64,000 nt of DNA from Pseudomonas resinovorans NBRC 106553 (GCF_000412695.1 NC_021499.1:4774001-4838000); one strand, 5' to 3'. Counted from the stretch's first letter, positions 34,167 through 44,700 are shown. A program made the numbers and translations. Notes: generated by a model from the sequence alone, not told the origin.

Positions 34167-34296
34167 GGCAATTGGGAGAAATGACCGCGGGGGAAGACAC
34201 AACGGACTGGCGATTTGCGGATGAGCGCCACGTCCCTGAACCCTGCGCTCTGACACTTCCCACACCCCCCGGCCCTCTCCCGCAAGCGGGAGCGAC

Positions 34297-34383
34297 GTAG
34301 GATGGGTCGGGCGGCGTTCCGTTGAGCTTGCGATACCCATCAGCCTTGTCCGCATGGGTATCGCTCCGCTCAACCCATCCTAC
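34297..34383. repeat. GTAGGATGGGT inverted-repeat element, copy 1
   Basis: The element starts GTAGGATGGGT and ends ACCCATCCTAC, with inner complementary arms around GCGATACCCAT and ATGGGTATCGC. It can fold into one long hairpin. Related copies are at 50427-50512 and 56014-56112. It is intergenic in every case, as expected of a non-autonomous repeat family. Confidence 0.8.
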
Positions 34384-34479
34384 AAGCTGAAAACTGATGC
34401 CTATACCAGCCTGAAGCGAGGCAGCGAAGATGACGCCGCGCGAATCGCCCCTTCAGGAGGCCGAGCGGAATCCTTGCAG

Positions 34480-34700
34480 AGGGGGGCGAGCGGCATGGAT
34501 GCCGCGAGAGCCGCGCAGGGCCATGGATGGCCCTTCGCGGCGGCCCCCCGGCGCAAGGATGGAGCGAGGGGAGTTTGGCGCAGCCAAACCCGCATGGTGG
34601 GGCAAGCCCTCTTGGTTACTTCTGGGTGGTTCGGCACCCCGACGACTGCCAGAAGTGACTCGCCCGGGAGGGCGAAACAGAAACCCAATGCCCACTCGGC
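34480..34700. other. Structured intergenic element with multiple hairpins
   Basis: Four base-paired blocks occur in 160 bases: CGGCAT/ATGCCG (34491-34504), GGGCCAT/ATGGCCC (34518-34533), GTTTGGC/GCCAAAC (34573-34589), and a longer pair TTACTTCTGG with CCAGAAGTGA flanking a C/G-rich loop (about 34617-34659). No credible protein is encoded. I recall similar TTACTTTTGG...CCAAAAGTGA elements in other Pseudomonas intergenic regions, without a confirmed function. It may be a mobile repeat or a small structured RNA. It follows a repeat element and precedes the 3' end of the type I outer-membrane gene. Confidence 0.55.
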
Positions 34701-34753
34701 AATAAAAATAACGACCTAACTTGAAGCCCCCTCCACCCGATAACCAATTACCC

Positions 34754-36097
34754 TCACGGGTGCATCGACAGCGACGGCCCCAGGTACTCGTTGGCCTGCT
34801 GGATATCATCGGTGCCCAGGGAGCCCACGGACGCCGCCAGGCGCAGGCGCGACAGCAGGTAGCGCAGCTTGGCCTCCAGCAGGTCGCGGCGGGCGATGAA
34901 CGCCTGCTCCTCGGCATTGAGGATATCCAGGTTGGTACTGGTGCCGGCCTGGAAGCCCTTGCGCGCGGAGTCCTGGGCCCGTTCGCTGGACACCACCGCC
35001 TTCTCCAGCGCACGTACCCGCTGCTCGCCGCTCTGCACGCCACGGAACTCGCGGGTGGTACCGGAGAGCACTTCCTCGCGGCTGGAATTCAGCTGGTCGT
35101 TGGCCAGCTCGCGGTTGGCGGCCGCCTGGCGCACCTGGGCGCTGGTGGCGCCACCGGTGAAGATCGGCACGCGCAGTTCCACCCCGAGGGAGCCGTATTT
35201 GTTGCGCTGGTCCTGGGTGGAAACCGAGTCGCTTTCCGAATCGTTGTAGGCCGCCACCAGGTCCAGGGTCGGCCAGTGCCCGGCCTTGGCCCGGTTCACT
35301 TCTTCGTCGGCGATATCCAGGCTGCGGGTGCGGGCGATGATGCCGGGGTTGTTGGCCCGCGCATCGTTGATCCAGTCCTGCAGGGTCGGTGGATCCAGCG
35401 GAGGGGTGGGGAACTCGGTGCGCAAGGTGGACATCTCTTCCGGCAGCACGCCGAGCAACTCCTGCAACAGGCGCCGGGCCACCAGCAGGTTGTCCTCGGC
35501 CTCGATCACTTCGGCCTGGGCCAGGTCGCGCCGGGCGGAGGCCTGGTCGATGTCGATCACGGTACCGTCGCCCAGCTCGAAGCGGCGCTTGGCCGACGCC
35601 ACCTGGTTATCCAGGTTCTTCAACTTGACCCGCGCCAGGTCGATGGTTTCCAGGGCCAGGAGTACGGCGAAATAGCGGCTGGCCAGGTTGACCGCGGACT
35701 CCTGGGTCTTGGCATCGAACACCGCATCACTGAAATCGGTGCGCTGAATTCCCTGGCGGTATTCGGCCATGCGCTGCTTGTTGAACAGGGGTTGGCGCAG
35801 TTCCACCACCGCGCCCTGCGAGTCGTACTTAAGGTCGCTTTCGTTGCTGCGGCCGAGAAAGTCGTCCTGCTCGCTGGTGCCGTCCACCCGCTTCCAGAAG
35901 GCGGTGCCGCTGATATTGGGCAGCAGGCCCGCCTTGCCCAGGTTCTCGTACTCCTGGCCGGCCTGGCGCTCATGCACCGAAGCCAGGTAGGTGGGCCCCT
36001 GGACCTGGTAGGTGCCCCAGGCTTCAGTGAGGTCCATGGCGGTCGCGGGCAGGGCGACGGCTCCGAGGAAACCGGCTATGGCCGTCCGGGCTCTCAT
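34754..36097 (-). CDS. TolC-family outer membrane channel of a type I secretion system
   Basis: A 447-residue outer-membrane efflux protein. A signal peptide (residues 1-20, ending ATA) precedes a mature chain with two internally related halves rich in long helices, as in TolC, AprF and HasF. Visible family features include YLASVHERQAGQEYENLGKAGLLPNIS near the start and RRFELGDGTVIDIDQASARRDLAQAE in the middle. It starts one base after the stop of the membrane-fusion gene, so the three exporter genes (ABC ATPase, fusion protein, channel) form one operon in that order. This is the exit duct of the exporter that probably secretes the RTX protein. Confidence 0.92.
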   Translation of the reverse strand: MRARTAIAGFLGAVALPATAMDLTEAWGTYQVQGPTYLASVHERQAGQEYENLGKAGLLPNISGTAFWKRVDGTSEQDDFLGRSNESDLKYDSQGAVVELRQPLFNKQRMAEYRQGIQRTDFSDAVFDAKTQESAVNLASRYFAVLLALETIDLARVKLKNLDNQVASAKRRFELGDGTVIDIDQASARRDLAQAEVIEAEDNLLVARRLLQELLGVLPEEMSTLRTEFPTPPLDPPTLQDWINDARANNPGIIARTRSLDIADEEVNRAKAGHWPTLDLVAAYNDSESDSVSTQDQRNKYGSLGVELRVPIFTGGATSAQVRQAAANRELANDQLNSSREEVLSGTTREFRGVQSGEQRVRALEKAVVSSERAQDSARKGFQAGTSTNLDILNAEEQAFIARRDLLEAKLRYLLSRLRLAASVGSLGTDDIQQANEYLGPSLSMHP

Positions 36098-36098
36098 A

Positions 36099-37442
36099 TC
36101 ACTGCTCCTTGAATGCGCTTCCGACGCGGCCCAGCAGAGGTTTCATCAGGTAGCTCATGAGGCTGCGCTCGCCGGTCTTGATGGTCACGGTGGCCGGCAT
36201 GCCCGCCCGGATATTGTTCGGCCCGAGCAACTTCATGCCTTCTTCGGTCACTTCCACCTGGGTCAAGTAATAGGGCTGTTTGCTCGCTTCGTCCACCAGG
36301 CGGTCGGCGGCCACCGTCATCACCCGTCCGGGAATGTTGGGGGTCTGCGCATGGTTGAAGGCCGGGAAGGTGATATCCACAGGCAGCCCCGGCACCATCT
36401 TGTCGATCGCCTGCACCGGCACCTGGGCGTCCACTTGCAGCGGCTCCTTGTCCGGCACCACGTCCATGATCCGCGCACCCGGCTGGATGACACCGCCGAT
36501 GGTGGCGACGTTGAGGCCCAGGACTATGCCGTCGATGGGCGAGCGGATCACGGTGTTGTCCACCTGGTAGTCCACCGAGCGCAGGCGTTCGCCGAGGGAG
36601 GTGGTCTCCTTCTGCACGTCGGTCAGCTGGGATTCCACTTCCTTCTGGAAGTCCTGCTCACGCTGCAGGACGCGCAGCTTGAGCTCGGCGATTTGGTTAC
36701 GGGTGCGGCCGATGTCGGCGATGTTCTGCGCCATGGAACCATTGAGTTCCGAGGCACTGCGCTCCAACTCCAGCATGCGGTTACGCGGGATGTAGCCCTC
36801 GGCTGCCAGGCTGCGTACCCCTTCCAGCTCCTGGCCGAGCAGGCCCGACTGGCTGGCGCGGGTCGCCTGGACCTGGCGCAGCCCCTTGAGTTGTTCTTCG
36901 GCGCCGTTGAGGTTCTCGCGCAGGATGCTGATCTCGCCCAGCAGTGCCTTGCGGCGGGTGTGGAACAGGCGCTGTTGCAGGGCGATGGCCTCCTGCAGGC
37001 GCGGGTCGCCAGCGAAGCGCTCCAGCAGGAACGGGGTGAAGGTCACCGAATCGGCGCCATCGCGTTCGGCCACCAGGCGGTCTTCCACCGTCTTGGCGAC
37101 TATGTACTGGGAGCTCAGGGCGCCCTGTTCGGCGATCGCCTGGGTCGGGTCGAGCCGCAGCAGCTCCTGGCCGGCGCGCACCTTGTCGCCCTCACGCACC
37201 AGGATGGCGTCCACCGTGCCGCCGGTAAGGTGCTGGACGGTCTTGCGCGCATTGGTGACGTTGACCGTGGCGTTGGCCACCACGCCGGCATCCAGCGGGG
37301 CCAGCACGGCCCAGACCAGGAAGCCGCCGAAGCCTGCCAGGACCATCCAGACGCCCCAGCGGGCCGGACGGGTGTCGTCCATGTCCACCTGCGCCGGTTG
37401 TTCGACCCGTACCAGGGCCTTGCTTTCGCTTGCCGCTTGCAT
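36099..37442 (-). CDS. HlyD/AprE-family membrane fusion protein
   Basis: A 447-residue periplasmic adaptor of a type I secretion system. It has a short cytoplasmic N-terminus, one transmembrane helix (about residues 28-48, WGVWMVLAGFGGFLVWAVLAP), a first lipoyl-like half (GGTVDAILVREGDKVRAGQ), a long coiled-coil hairpin (about 130-300), and the C-terminal barrel ending in GMPATVTIKTGERSLMSYLMKPL, which is the HlyD/PrtE signature. It follows the ABC gene by six bases and precedes the TolC-type gene by one base. Adaptors of this length pair with PrtD-type exporters of proteases, lipases and haem carriers. Confidence 0.94.
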   Translation of the reverse strand: MQAASESKALVRVEQPAQVDMDDTRPARWGVWMVLAGFGGFLVWAVLAPLDAGVVANATVNVTNARKTVQHLTGGTVDAILVREGDKVRAGQELLRLDPTQAIAEQGALSSQYIVAKTVEDRLVAERDGADSVTFTPFLLERFAGDPRLQEAIALQQRLFHTRRKALLGEISILRENLNGAEEQLKGLRQVQATRASQSGLLGQELEGVRSLAAEGYIPRNRMLELERSASELNGSMAQNIADIGRTRNQIAELKLRVLQREQDFQKEVESQLTDVQKETTSLGERLRSVDYQVDNTVIRSPIDGIVLGLNVATIGGVIQPGARIMDVVPDKEPLQVDAQVPVQAIDKMVPGLPVDITFPAFNHAQTPNIPGRVMTVAADRLVDEASKQPYYLTQVEVTEEGMKLLGPNNIRAGMPATVTIKTGERSLMSYLMKPLLGRVGSAFKEQ

Positions 37443-37448
37443 GATCGA

Positions 37449-39185
37449 TTACTCCTTAGCCCGCATCGACGCCAGGTTGGGTGTGCCCACGGAAGGCATG
37501 ACACTGGCCTGGCGCAGCGCCGCGAACACTTCGTCGCGAGGACCGAACACCTGCATGCCGCCGTCACGCAACAGCAGGACCTTGTCCACCGTGCTGAGCA
37601 CGCTGGGGCGATGGGAAATGAGGATCAGCGTCTTGCCACGCTTCTTCAGGTCGAGGATGGCTTCGACCAGCGCCGCTTCGCCCACGTCGTCGAGGTTGGC
37701 GTTGGGTTCGTCGAGCACGATCATCGAGGGATCGCCGTAGATGGCGCGAGCCAGGGCGATGCGCTGCTTCTGCCCGCCGGACAGCGGGCTGCCGTCCAAC
37801 CCGAGGATCGTGTCGTAGCCCTTCTCGAAGCGCAGGATCATCTCGTGCACCCCGGCGCGCTTGGCCGCCAGGATCACCTCTTCGCTGTTCAGCTCGCCGA
37901 AGCGGGCGATGTTGTCGGCGATGCTGCCTTCGAACAGCTCCACATCCTGGGGCAGGTAGCCGATCCAGGGGCCGAGCTCTTCCTTGTTCCACTGATAGAT
38001 GTCCGCACCGTCCAGGCGCACCTTGCCCGACTGCGCCGGCCACACCCCTACCAGCAGCCGCGCCAGGGTGGACTTGCCGGCCGCCGACGGACCGATGATG
38101 CCGACGGCCTCGCCGGGCGAGAGGTTGAAGTTGATCCCGCGCAGGATGGTGGCGACGCCACCGGGCGCGGCGGTCATGGCCTGCTCCACCGACAGCTCGC
38201 CCTTGGGCTTGGGCAGCGACATGGCGTCCTTGCGGGCCGGGAAGTCCTGCAGCAGCTTGGACAGGCGCTCCCAGGAACCACGTGCGGAGAGCAACTGCTT
38301 CCACACGCCGATGGCCTGCTCCACCGGCGCCATGGCACGGCCGCTGAGCACCGAACTGGCAATCATCATCCCCGCAGTGATCTCGCCCTTGATCGCCAGC
38401 AAGGCGCCAGCACCGAGGATCAGCGACTGCAGGGTGACGCGCACGAAGCGGCTGACGCCGTTGATGTAGGCGGCGCGGTCGGAGGCCTGGGTCTGCTTCT
38501 CGAGGATGCGCTGGTGGCTGCCGTACCAGCGCTCGCGGATCGCCGGCAACATGCCCATGGCCTCGATCACTTCGGTGTTGCGCAGGTTGTTGTTGGCGAA
38601 GGCGCCGGAGGACATGGACGCCTGGTTGGCTTCCATCAGCGGGCCGCGAGTGACCACTTCGGTGAGCAGCGCCAGGCAGAAGAGGATCGCCGAACCCACG
38701 AGGGTGACGATGCCCAGCAGTGGGTGCACGAGGAAGATCACCAGCAGGTAGATGGGCGTCCAGGGTGCATCGAAGAAGGCGAACAGGCCGTTGCCGGTGA
38801 GGAACTGGCGGACCTGGGACAAGTCCTGCAACGCCTGGGCGGGGTTACCGCCGGCGCGGCGCAGGTTGCGCTCGAAGGAGGCATTGAAGATGCGCTTGTT
38901 CAGGCTCATGTCCAGCCGGTTGCCGAGGCGGATGAGCACCGTCGAACGCACCACCTCGAGCAGCGACATGAGCACGTAGAGGCCGAGCATCAGCACCGTC
39001 AGCATCAACAACGTGGTGATGTTGCTGCTGGCCAGCACGCGGTCGTACACCTGCAGCATGTAGAGCGCGGGCGCCAGCATCATGAGGTTGATGACGCCGC
39101 TGAATCCTCCCACCACATAGAAGGTGCGGCGCAGGCGATTCAAGGCTTCGGACAATTCGGTACGGGGCTGCGAGAAATTCTTCAT
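37449..39185 (-). CDS. Type I secretion ABC transporter, PrtD/AprD type
   Basis: A 578-residue inner-membrane exporter with fused transmembrane and ATPase domains. The membrane domain (about 20-300) has six predicted helices. The nucleotide domain has Walker A IIGPSAAGKST near 360-370, signature LSGGQKQR near 463-470 and Walker B MIVLDEP near 485. There is no C39-like N-terminal domain, so it belongs with PrtD, AprD, HasD and LipB rather than with HlyB or LapB. Substrates of this class carry C-terminal signals like that of the nearby RTX protein. It is the first gene of the exporter operon; a possible Fur box lies about 200 bases upstream. Confidence 0.94.
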   Translation of the reverse strand: MKNFSQPRTELSEALNRLRRTFYVVGGFSGVINLMMLAPALYMLQVYDRVLASSNITTLLMLTVLMLGLYVLMSLLEVVRSTVLIRLGNRLDMSLNKRIFNASFERNLRRAGGNPAQALQDLSQVRQFLTGNGLFAFFDAPWTPIYLLVIFLVHPLLGIVTLVGSAILFCLALLTEVVTRGPLMEANQASMSSGAFANNNLRNTEVIEAMGMLPAIRERWYGSHQRILEKQTQASDRAAYINGVSRFVRVTLQSLILGAGALLAIKGEITAGMMIASSVLSGRAMAPVEQAIGVWKQLLSARGSWERLSKLLQDFPARKDAMSLPKPKGELSVEQAMTAAPGGVATILRGINFNLSPGEAVGIIGPSAAGKSTLARLLVGVWPAQSGKVRLDGADIYQWNKEELGPWIGYLPQDVELFEGSIADNIARFGELNSEEVILAAKRAGVHEMILRFEKGYDTILGLDGSPLSGGQKQRIALARAIYGDPSMIVLDEPNANLDDVGEAALVEAILDLKKRGKTLILISHRPSVLSTVDKVLLLRDGGMQVFGPRDEVFAALRQASVMPSVGTPNLASMRAKE

Positions 39186-39770
39186 CTCGTCGACGCTCCA
39201 TCAGGAGATGGTGGGCAGGCCGGCAATGGCCGTTCTTATCGTTGTAACCCGCGGAGCATATCGGCATCAGCCCCCGCGATAGCCTCATAACAGGCTTAGC
39301 CAAGGGTGCACCGCTATTCCAATCGGATCCCGCGTTGGCAGACGGTAGTGGGGCATAGTCCGACCAACGCAACTCCGGGGCTCTCGACAATGATTTGCAT
39401 TACCGTGGAATACAACGCTGTAGCGGCTCTGGCCTGGTAGTTTCAGCGATTGCTGCGCTTTTCGGGGCGCCCGCTTGACGTCGCCTCAGCCGGGAAATGA
39501 ACGCCATTTTCATGACGAACCGGCAAAACCAGGGCTGCTGGCGAATCGATTGGCTAGCGAGGCCCCGGCGGATGGGGGACGAACGACAGATCTCCGCTGT
39601 GTTTCTCTAGAGTGCGCATCATTTGACTCTTCGCTGGTGGTGGCCGCCGGGCGCAGTAGGCCGTGGCCGTGGAGGGGCGCCCGGAGCCGGCAAACAGCCA
39701 TCACTCAGGAGCAGGTGCAGCATCTTGCTCGGCCCCGGGCGCGGAAGCAAGCGGCGGCGCCCTCTCCGGC
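39186..39770. other. Intergenic stretch upstream of the exporter operon
   Basis: I find no credible gene in these 585 bases. Open frames on the plus strand near 39475-40439 run antisense through the TetR gene and have the composition of shadow frames. The stretch should contain the exporter promoter. The one recognisable signal is a Fur-box-like palindrome at 39386-39404. Confidence 0.5.
39386..39404. promoter_or_regulatory. Possible Fur box
   Basis: GACAATGATTTGCATTACC matches the 19-base Fur consensus GATAATGATAATCATTATC at 14 positions by my count. It is about 200 bases upstream of the exporter ABC gene. Iron control would fit known type I exporters of proteases and haem carriers, but the distance is large and chance matches occur. 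Confidence 0.35.
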
Positions 39771-40412
39771 TCAACCGGCCTGGATACGCAACGCCGGGCT
39801 GGCCCGCAGCATGTCCATCAGGCTATTCACCAGGTTCTCGGCCTCCGCCGCCAGGGAGAAGCCCTCCGGCACCAGCAGCCAGTTGGTCTGGACGCCTTCC
39901 ATATAGGCATGGACGCTGATGGCGGCACGCCGGCAGTCCAGGTCGCCGGGCAATTGGCCACGACTCACCGCGTTGCGCAGGGCCTTGGCGATGCGCAGAT
40001 CGCAGTCGGCGCTCAGGTCCTGCATCTTCCGCCGCAGGTCACCGAGTTCCTCGGTGTACTCCACCTTGAGTCGCAGGATCTCGTGGATGCGGCGGCTCTG
40101 CGGGTCGAGCTCCACGCGCCGGAGCAGGCGCACCAGCAACTGGTGCATGCGCCCCAGCGGGTCGGGCTCGTCCTCGCTTTCACTGGCGCGGGCCAACTCC
40201 TCCAGCGGCATGCGGATGCGCTCCAGCATGGCCTGGAACAAATCGGTCTTGTTCTCGAAATGCCAATAGATGGCACCTCGGCTCACCCCGGCGGCAGCGG
40301 CGATTTCCGCCAGGGAAGCACGGGAGACACCCTTTTCGTGAAACACCCGCTCGGTAGCGTCGAGTATCTGCACCCGGGTTTCCTCGGCTTCCTCTTTGGT
40401 GCGTCTGGCCAT
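39771..40412 (-). CDS. ttgR: TetR-family efflux repressor, TtgR-like
   Basis: A 213-residue repressor. The N-terminal helix-turn-helix (about 10-56) reads ARRTKEEAEETRVQILDA and then the recognition part GVSRGAIYWHFENKTDLF, as in TtgR, AcrR and SmeT. The C-terminal domain would bind hydrophobic drugs or plant phenolics and release DNA. It is divergent from an RND efflux operon, and the gap contains a sequence very similar to the P. putida TtgR operator as I remember it. It therefore most likely represses ttgABC and itself. Confidence 0.9.
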   Translation of the reverse strand: MARRTKEEAEETRVQILDATERVFHEKGVSRASLAEIAAAAGVSRGAIYWHFENKTDLFQAMLERIRMPLEELARASESEDEPDPLGRMHQLLVRLLRRVELDPQSRRIHEILRLKVEYTEELGDLRRKMQDLSADCDLRIAKALRNAVSRGQLPGDLDCRRAAISVHAYMEGVQTNWLLVPEGFSLAAEAENLVNSLMDMLRASPALRIQAG

Positions 40413-40500
40413 ATGCCAAAAGACCTATCTGATTGCTGACAAAGGGAAAACTTAATTCCATCACCGCAACAAAATCTGACATCGGTGCAGGATTATGCGA

Positions 40501-40530
40501 TTTACAAACATTCACGCATGTAAGTATATT
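40501..40530. promoter_or_regulatory. TtgR-type operator and overlapping promoter
   Basis: TTACA (40502-40506) and TGTAA (40519-40523) form the inverted repeat. The surrounding pattern TTTACAAACA ... ATGTAAGTATATT resembles the ttgR-ttgA operator of P. putida from memory. TTTACA (40501-40506) and TATATT (40525-40530) are also 18 bases apart, a good -35/-10 pair for the efflux operon, so bound repressor would cover the promoter. Confidence 0.72.
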
Positions 40531-40614
40531 TCACAGCATTCGCTCAGATTCCACAACCTGCCCCCGCGCCTGACCCGTTCTTGGGTCGCACTCCAGAAAA
40601 TGAGGTCCCTTCAG

Positions 40615-41757
40615 ATGCCCATGAAGCCAGCCTTTGCCGCCTTGGTTTCCGCCATCGCACTGGCCACCCTCAGCCTTGCCGGCTGTAAGGAAGCCTCGGC
40701 ACCGCCGCCCGCCCAGACGCCCAAGGTTGGCGTCGTGACCCTGCAACCGCAGGATTTCACCCTGACCACCGAACTCCCCGGCCGCACCACTGCCTACCGC
40801 ATCGCCGAAGTGCGCCCGCAAGTGGACGGCATCATCCAGAAACGCCTGTTCACCGAGGGCAGCGAGGTCAAGGCCGGCCAGCAGCTCTACCAGATCGACC
40901 CCTCCGTCTATACCGCCACTCTCAAGAGCGCCCAGGCCACCCTGGCGTCGGCCCAGTCCCTGGCCGATCGCTACAAGGACCTGGTCAGCGACCAGGCGGT
41001 GAGCAAGCAGGCCTATGACGAGTCCCAGGCCGCGCGCCTGCAGGCCGAGGCCGCCATGGAGAAAGCCCGGATCGACCTGCGCTACACCAAGGTGCTGGCG
41101 CCCATCTCCGGTCGCGTCGGCCGCTCGGCGGTCACCGAAGGCGCCCTGGTGAACAACGGCCAGTCCCAGGCCATGGCCACCATCCAGCAACTCGACCCGA
41201 TCTTCGTCGACGTCACCCAGTCCACCAAGGACCTGCTGCGCCTGCGCCGCGACCTGGAAAGCGGACGCCTGGAAAAGGCCGGCAAGAGCGGCGCCAAGGT
41301 GTCCCTGCTGCTGGAAGACGGCAGTGCCTATCCGCACCAGGGAAGCCTGGAGTTCTCCGAAGTCTCGGTGGACGAAGGTACCGGCTCGGTGACCCTGCGC
41401 GCGGTCTTCCCCAACCCCGACCACAGCCTGCTACCGGGCATGTTCGTCCATGCGCGCCTGGGTTCGGCGATCAAGCAGCAGGCCATCCTGGCGCCGCAGC
41501 AGGGCGTGACCCGCGACCTCAAGGGCCAGGCCACCGCGCTGGTGGTGAACGCCGAGAACAAGGTGGAACTGCGCCAGCTCAAGGCCGAGCGCACCGTCGG
41601 CGACCTCTGGCTGGTCAACGAAGGCCTCAACGCGGGCGATCGCCTGATAACCGAAGGCCTGCAGTTCGTGCACCCGGGCGTTGAAGTGAGCGCCGCGCCG
41701 GCCACCAATGTCGCCCCCCAGAAACCAGTGGCTGATGGCCTGACCAGCAACCACTGA
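40615..41757 (+). CDS. ttgA: RND efflux periplasmic adaptor lipoprotein
   Basis: A 380-residue membrane fusion protein of the MexA/TtgA/AcrA family linking the inner-membrane pump to the outer-membrane channel. The lipobox LAGC places the lipidated cysteine at residue 24. The family sequence is clear: [26 protein letters not shown], then the coiled-coil hairpin, then [20 protein letters not shown] lipoyl sequence and [20 protein letters not shown] choose the ATG at 40615, with GAGG eight bases upstream; ATGs at 40600 and 40621 are alternatives. It starts the ttgABC operon, under the TtgR-type operator. Confidence 0.94.
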   Translation: MPMKPAFAALVSAIALATLSLAGCKEASAPPPAQTPKVGVVTLQPQDFTLTTELPGRTTAYRIAEVRPQVDGIIQKRLFTEGSEVKAGQQLYQIDPSVYTATLKSAQATLASAQSLADRYKDLVSDQAVSKQAYDESQAARLQAEAAMEKARIDLRYTKVLAPISGRVGRSAVTEGALVNNGQSQAMATIQQLDPIFVDVTQSTKDLLRLRRDLESGRLEKAGKSGAKVSLLLEDGSAYPHQGSLEFSEVSVDEGTGSVTLRAVFPNPDHSLLPGMFVHARLGSAIKQQAILAPQQGVTRDLKGQATALVVNAENKVELRQLKAERTVGDLWLVNEGLNAGDRLITEGLQFVHPGVEVSAAPATNVAPQKPVADGLTSNH

Positions 41758-41768
41758 GGAGCCCCCAG

Positions 41769-44700
41769 ATGTCGAGATTCTTCATCGATCGCCCCATCTT
41801 CGCCTGGGTGATCGCGCTGGTGATCATGCTCGCCGGCGGCTTGTCGATCCTCAAGCTACCGATCAACCAGTACCCCAGCATCGCCGCGCCCGCCGTCGGT
41901 ATCCAGGTTTCCTACCCGGGCGCCTCGGCGCAGACGGTGCAGGACACCGTGGTGCAGGTGATCGAGCAGCAACTCAACGGTATCGATGGCCTGCGCTACA
42001 TCTCCTCGGAGAGCAACTCCGACGGCAGCATGACCATCACCGCCACCTTCGAGCAGGGCACCAACCCTGACATCGCCCAGGTGCAGGTGCAGAACAAGCT
42101 GCAGCTGGCCACCCCGCTGCTGCCGCAGGAAGTGCAGCAGCAAGGCATCCGCGTGACCAAGGCGGTGAAGAACTTCCTGCTGGTGATCGGCGTGGTGTCC
42201 GAAGACGGTTCCATGGACAAGAACGACCTGTCCAACTACATCGTCTCCAACATGCAGGACGCGATCTCGCGGACCAAGGGCGTGGGCGACTTCCAGGTGT
42301 TCGGCTCGCAGTACGCCATGCGCATCTGGCTCGACCCGGCGCGGCTGAACAACTTCCAGCTGACCCCGGTGGACGTGAAGACGGCCATCCAGTCGCAGAA
42401 CGTGCAGGTCTCCTCCGGCCAGCTCGGCGGCCTGCCCGCCTCCCCCGGCCAGCAGCTCAACGCCACCATCATCGGCAAGACCCGCCTGCAGACCCCCGAA
42501 CAGTTCGGCGAGATCCTCCTCAAGGTGAACCGCGACGGCTCCCAGGTCCGCCTGCGTGACGTGGCGAAGATCGAGCTGGGCGGCGAGAACTACAGCATCA
42601 GCGCCCAGTTCAACGGCAAGCCCGCCTCCGGCATCGCGATCAAGCTGGCCACCGGCGCCAACGCCCTGGACACCGCCAAGGCACTGCGCGCCACCATCGG
42701 CGAGCTGGAACCCTTCTTCCCCGCCGGGATGAAAGTGGTCTTCCCCTATGACACCACCCCGGTGGTTTCCGCCTCCATCGAAGGGGTTATCCACACCCTG
42801 GGCGAAGCCATCGTCCTGGTGTTCCTGGTGATGTTCCTGTTCCTGCAGAACCTGCGCGCCACCATCATCCCCACCCTCGCCGTCCCCGTGGTGCTGCTCG
42901 GTACCTTCGGCGTGCTGGCGATGTTCGGCTTCACCATCAACACCCTGACCATGTTCGCCATGGTCCTGGCCATCGGCCTCTTGGTGGACGACGCGATCGT
43001 CGTGGTGGAGAACGTCGAGCGGGTCATGGCCGAGGAAGGCCTGTCCCCGCTGGAAGCCACCCGCAAGTCCATGGGCCAGATCCAGGGCGCGCTGGTGGGC
43101 ATCGCCCTGGTGCTCTCGGCGGTGTTCCTGCCGATGGCCTTCTTCGGCGGCTCCACCGGTGTGATCTACCGGCAGTTCTCCATCACCATCGTCTCGGCCA
43201 TGGCCCTGTCGGTGCTGGTGGCGCTGGTCTTCACCCCGGCCCTGTGCGCCACCATGCTCAAGCCCGTCGCCAAGGGCCACCATGAGAAGCGCGGCTTCTT
43301 CGGCTGGTTCAACCGCAGCTTCGACCGCAGCGTGCGCGGCTACGAGCGCGGCGTGCGCGGCATCCTCACCCGCAAGGCGCCGTACCTGGTGCTCTACGCG
43401 GTGATCCTGGTGGCCATGGGCTGGCTGTTCACCCGCATCCCCACCGCCTTCCTCCCCGAGGAAGACCAGGGCGTGCTCTTCGCCCAGGTGCAGACCCCGT
43501 CCGGCGCCAGCGCCGAGCGTACCCAGGCCGTCGTGGACCAGATGCGCGAGTACCTGCTGGACGCCGAGAAGGACACCGTGCAATCCGTGTTCACCGTCAC
43601 CGGCTTCAACTTCGCCGGCCGCGGCCAGAGCTCGGGCATGGCCTTCATCATGCTCAAGCCGTGGGAAGAACGTACCGCCGCGGGCCAGAGCGTGTTCGAC
43701 CTGGCCCAGCGCGCCCAGCAGCACTTCTTCAGCTTCCGCGACGCGATGGTCTTCGCCTTCGCCCCGCCGGCGGTGATGGAGCTGGGTAACGCCACCGGCT
43801 TCAACTTCTTCCTGCAGGATCGCGCCGGCGTCGGCCACGAAGCGCTGAACGCCGCCCGCGACCAGTTCGTCGAGCTGGCGTCGAAGGACCCGGTACTGGC
43901 CCGCGTGCGCGCCAACGGCCTGCGCGACGAGCCGCAGTACCAGTTGCTGATCGACGACGAGAAGGCCCGCGCCCAGGGCGTGTCCCTGGCCGACATCAAC
44001 AACACCGTGTCCATCGCCTGGGGCGCCAGCTACGTCAACGACTTCATCGACCGTGGTCGGGTGAAGAAGGTCTACCTGCAGGGCGAGCCCGAAGCGCGGA
44101 TGAACCCGGAAGACCTGAGCAAGTGGTACGTGCGCAACGACCAGGGCCAGATGGTGCCGTTCAGTTCCTTCGCCAGCGGCAAGTGGACCTACGGCGCGCC
44201 CAAGCTCGCCCGCTACAACGGCGTGCCGGCGGTGGAAATCCTCGGCGAGGCGGCTCCTGGCCACAGCTCGGGAGAAGCCATGGCCGCGGTGGAAGAGATC
44301 GCCAAGCAGCTGCCTGCGGGCGTCGGCTACTCCTGGACCGGCCTCTCCTACGAGGAACGCCTGTCCGGCTCCCAGGCCCCGGCCCTCTATGCGCTGTCGC
44401 TGCTGGTGGTGTTCCTCTGCCTGGCGGCGCTGTACGAGAGCTGGTCGATTCCGTTCTCGGTGATGCTGGTGGTTCCGCTCGGGGTGATAGGCGCGCTGAT
44501 GTTCACCAGCATGCGTGGCCTGTCCAACGACGTGTTCTTCCAGGTCGGCCTGCTCACCACCATCGGCCTCTCGGCAAAGAACGCGATCCTCATCGTCGAG
44601 TTCGCCAAGGAGCTGCACGAACAAGGCAAGAGCCTGTTCGACGCCGCCGTGGAAGCCTGCCGCATGCGCCTGCGCCCGATCATCATGACCTCGCTGGCGT

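Noticed and set aside
36012..39290. A 1092-codon plus-strand open frame opposite the type I exporter
   Set aside because: Antisense to three genes with clear Walker, coiled-coil and TolC features; low-complexity His/Gln/Arg content.
39475..39906. A 143-codon plus-strand frame near the TetR gene
   Set aside because: Mostly antisense to the TetR-family repressor and without a ribosome binding site or recognisable domain.
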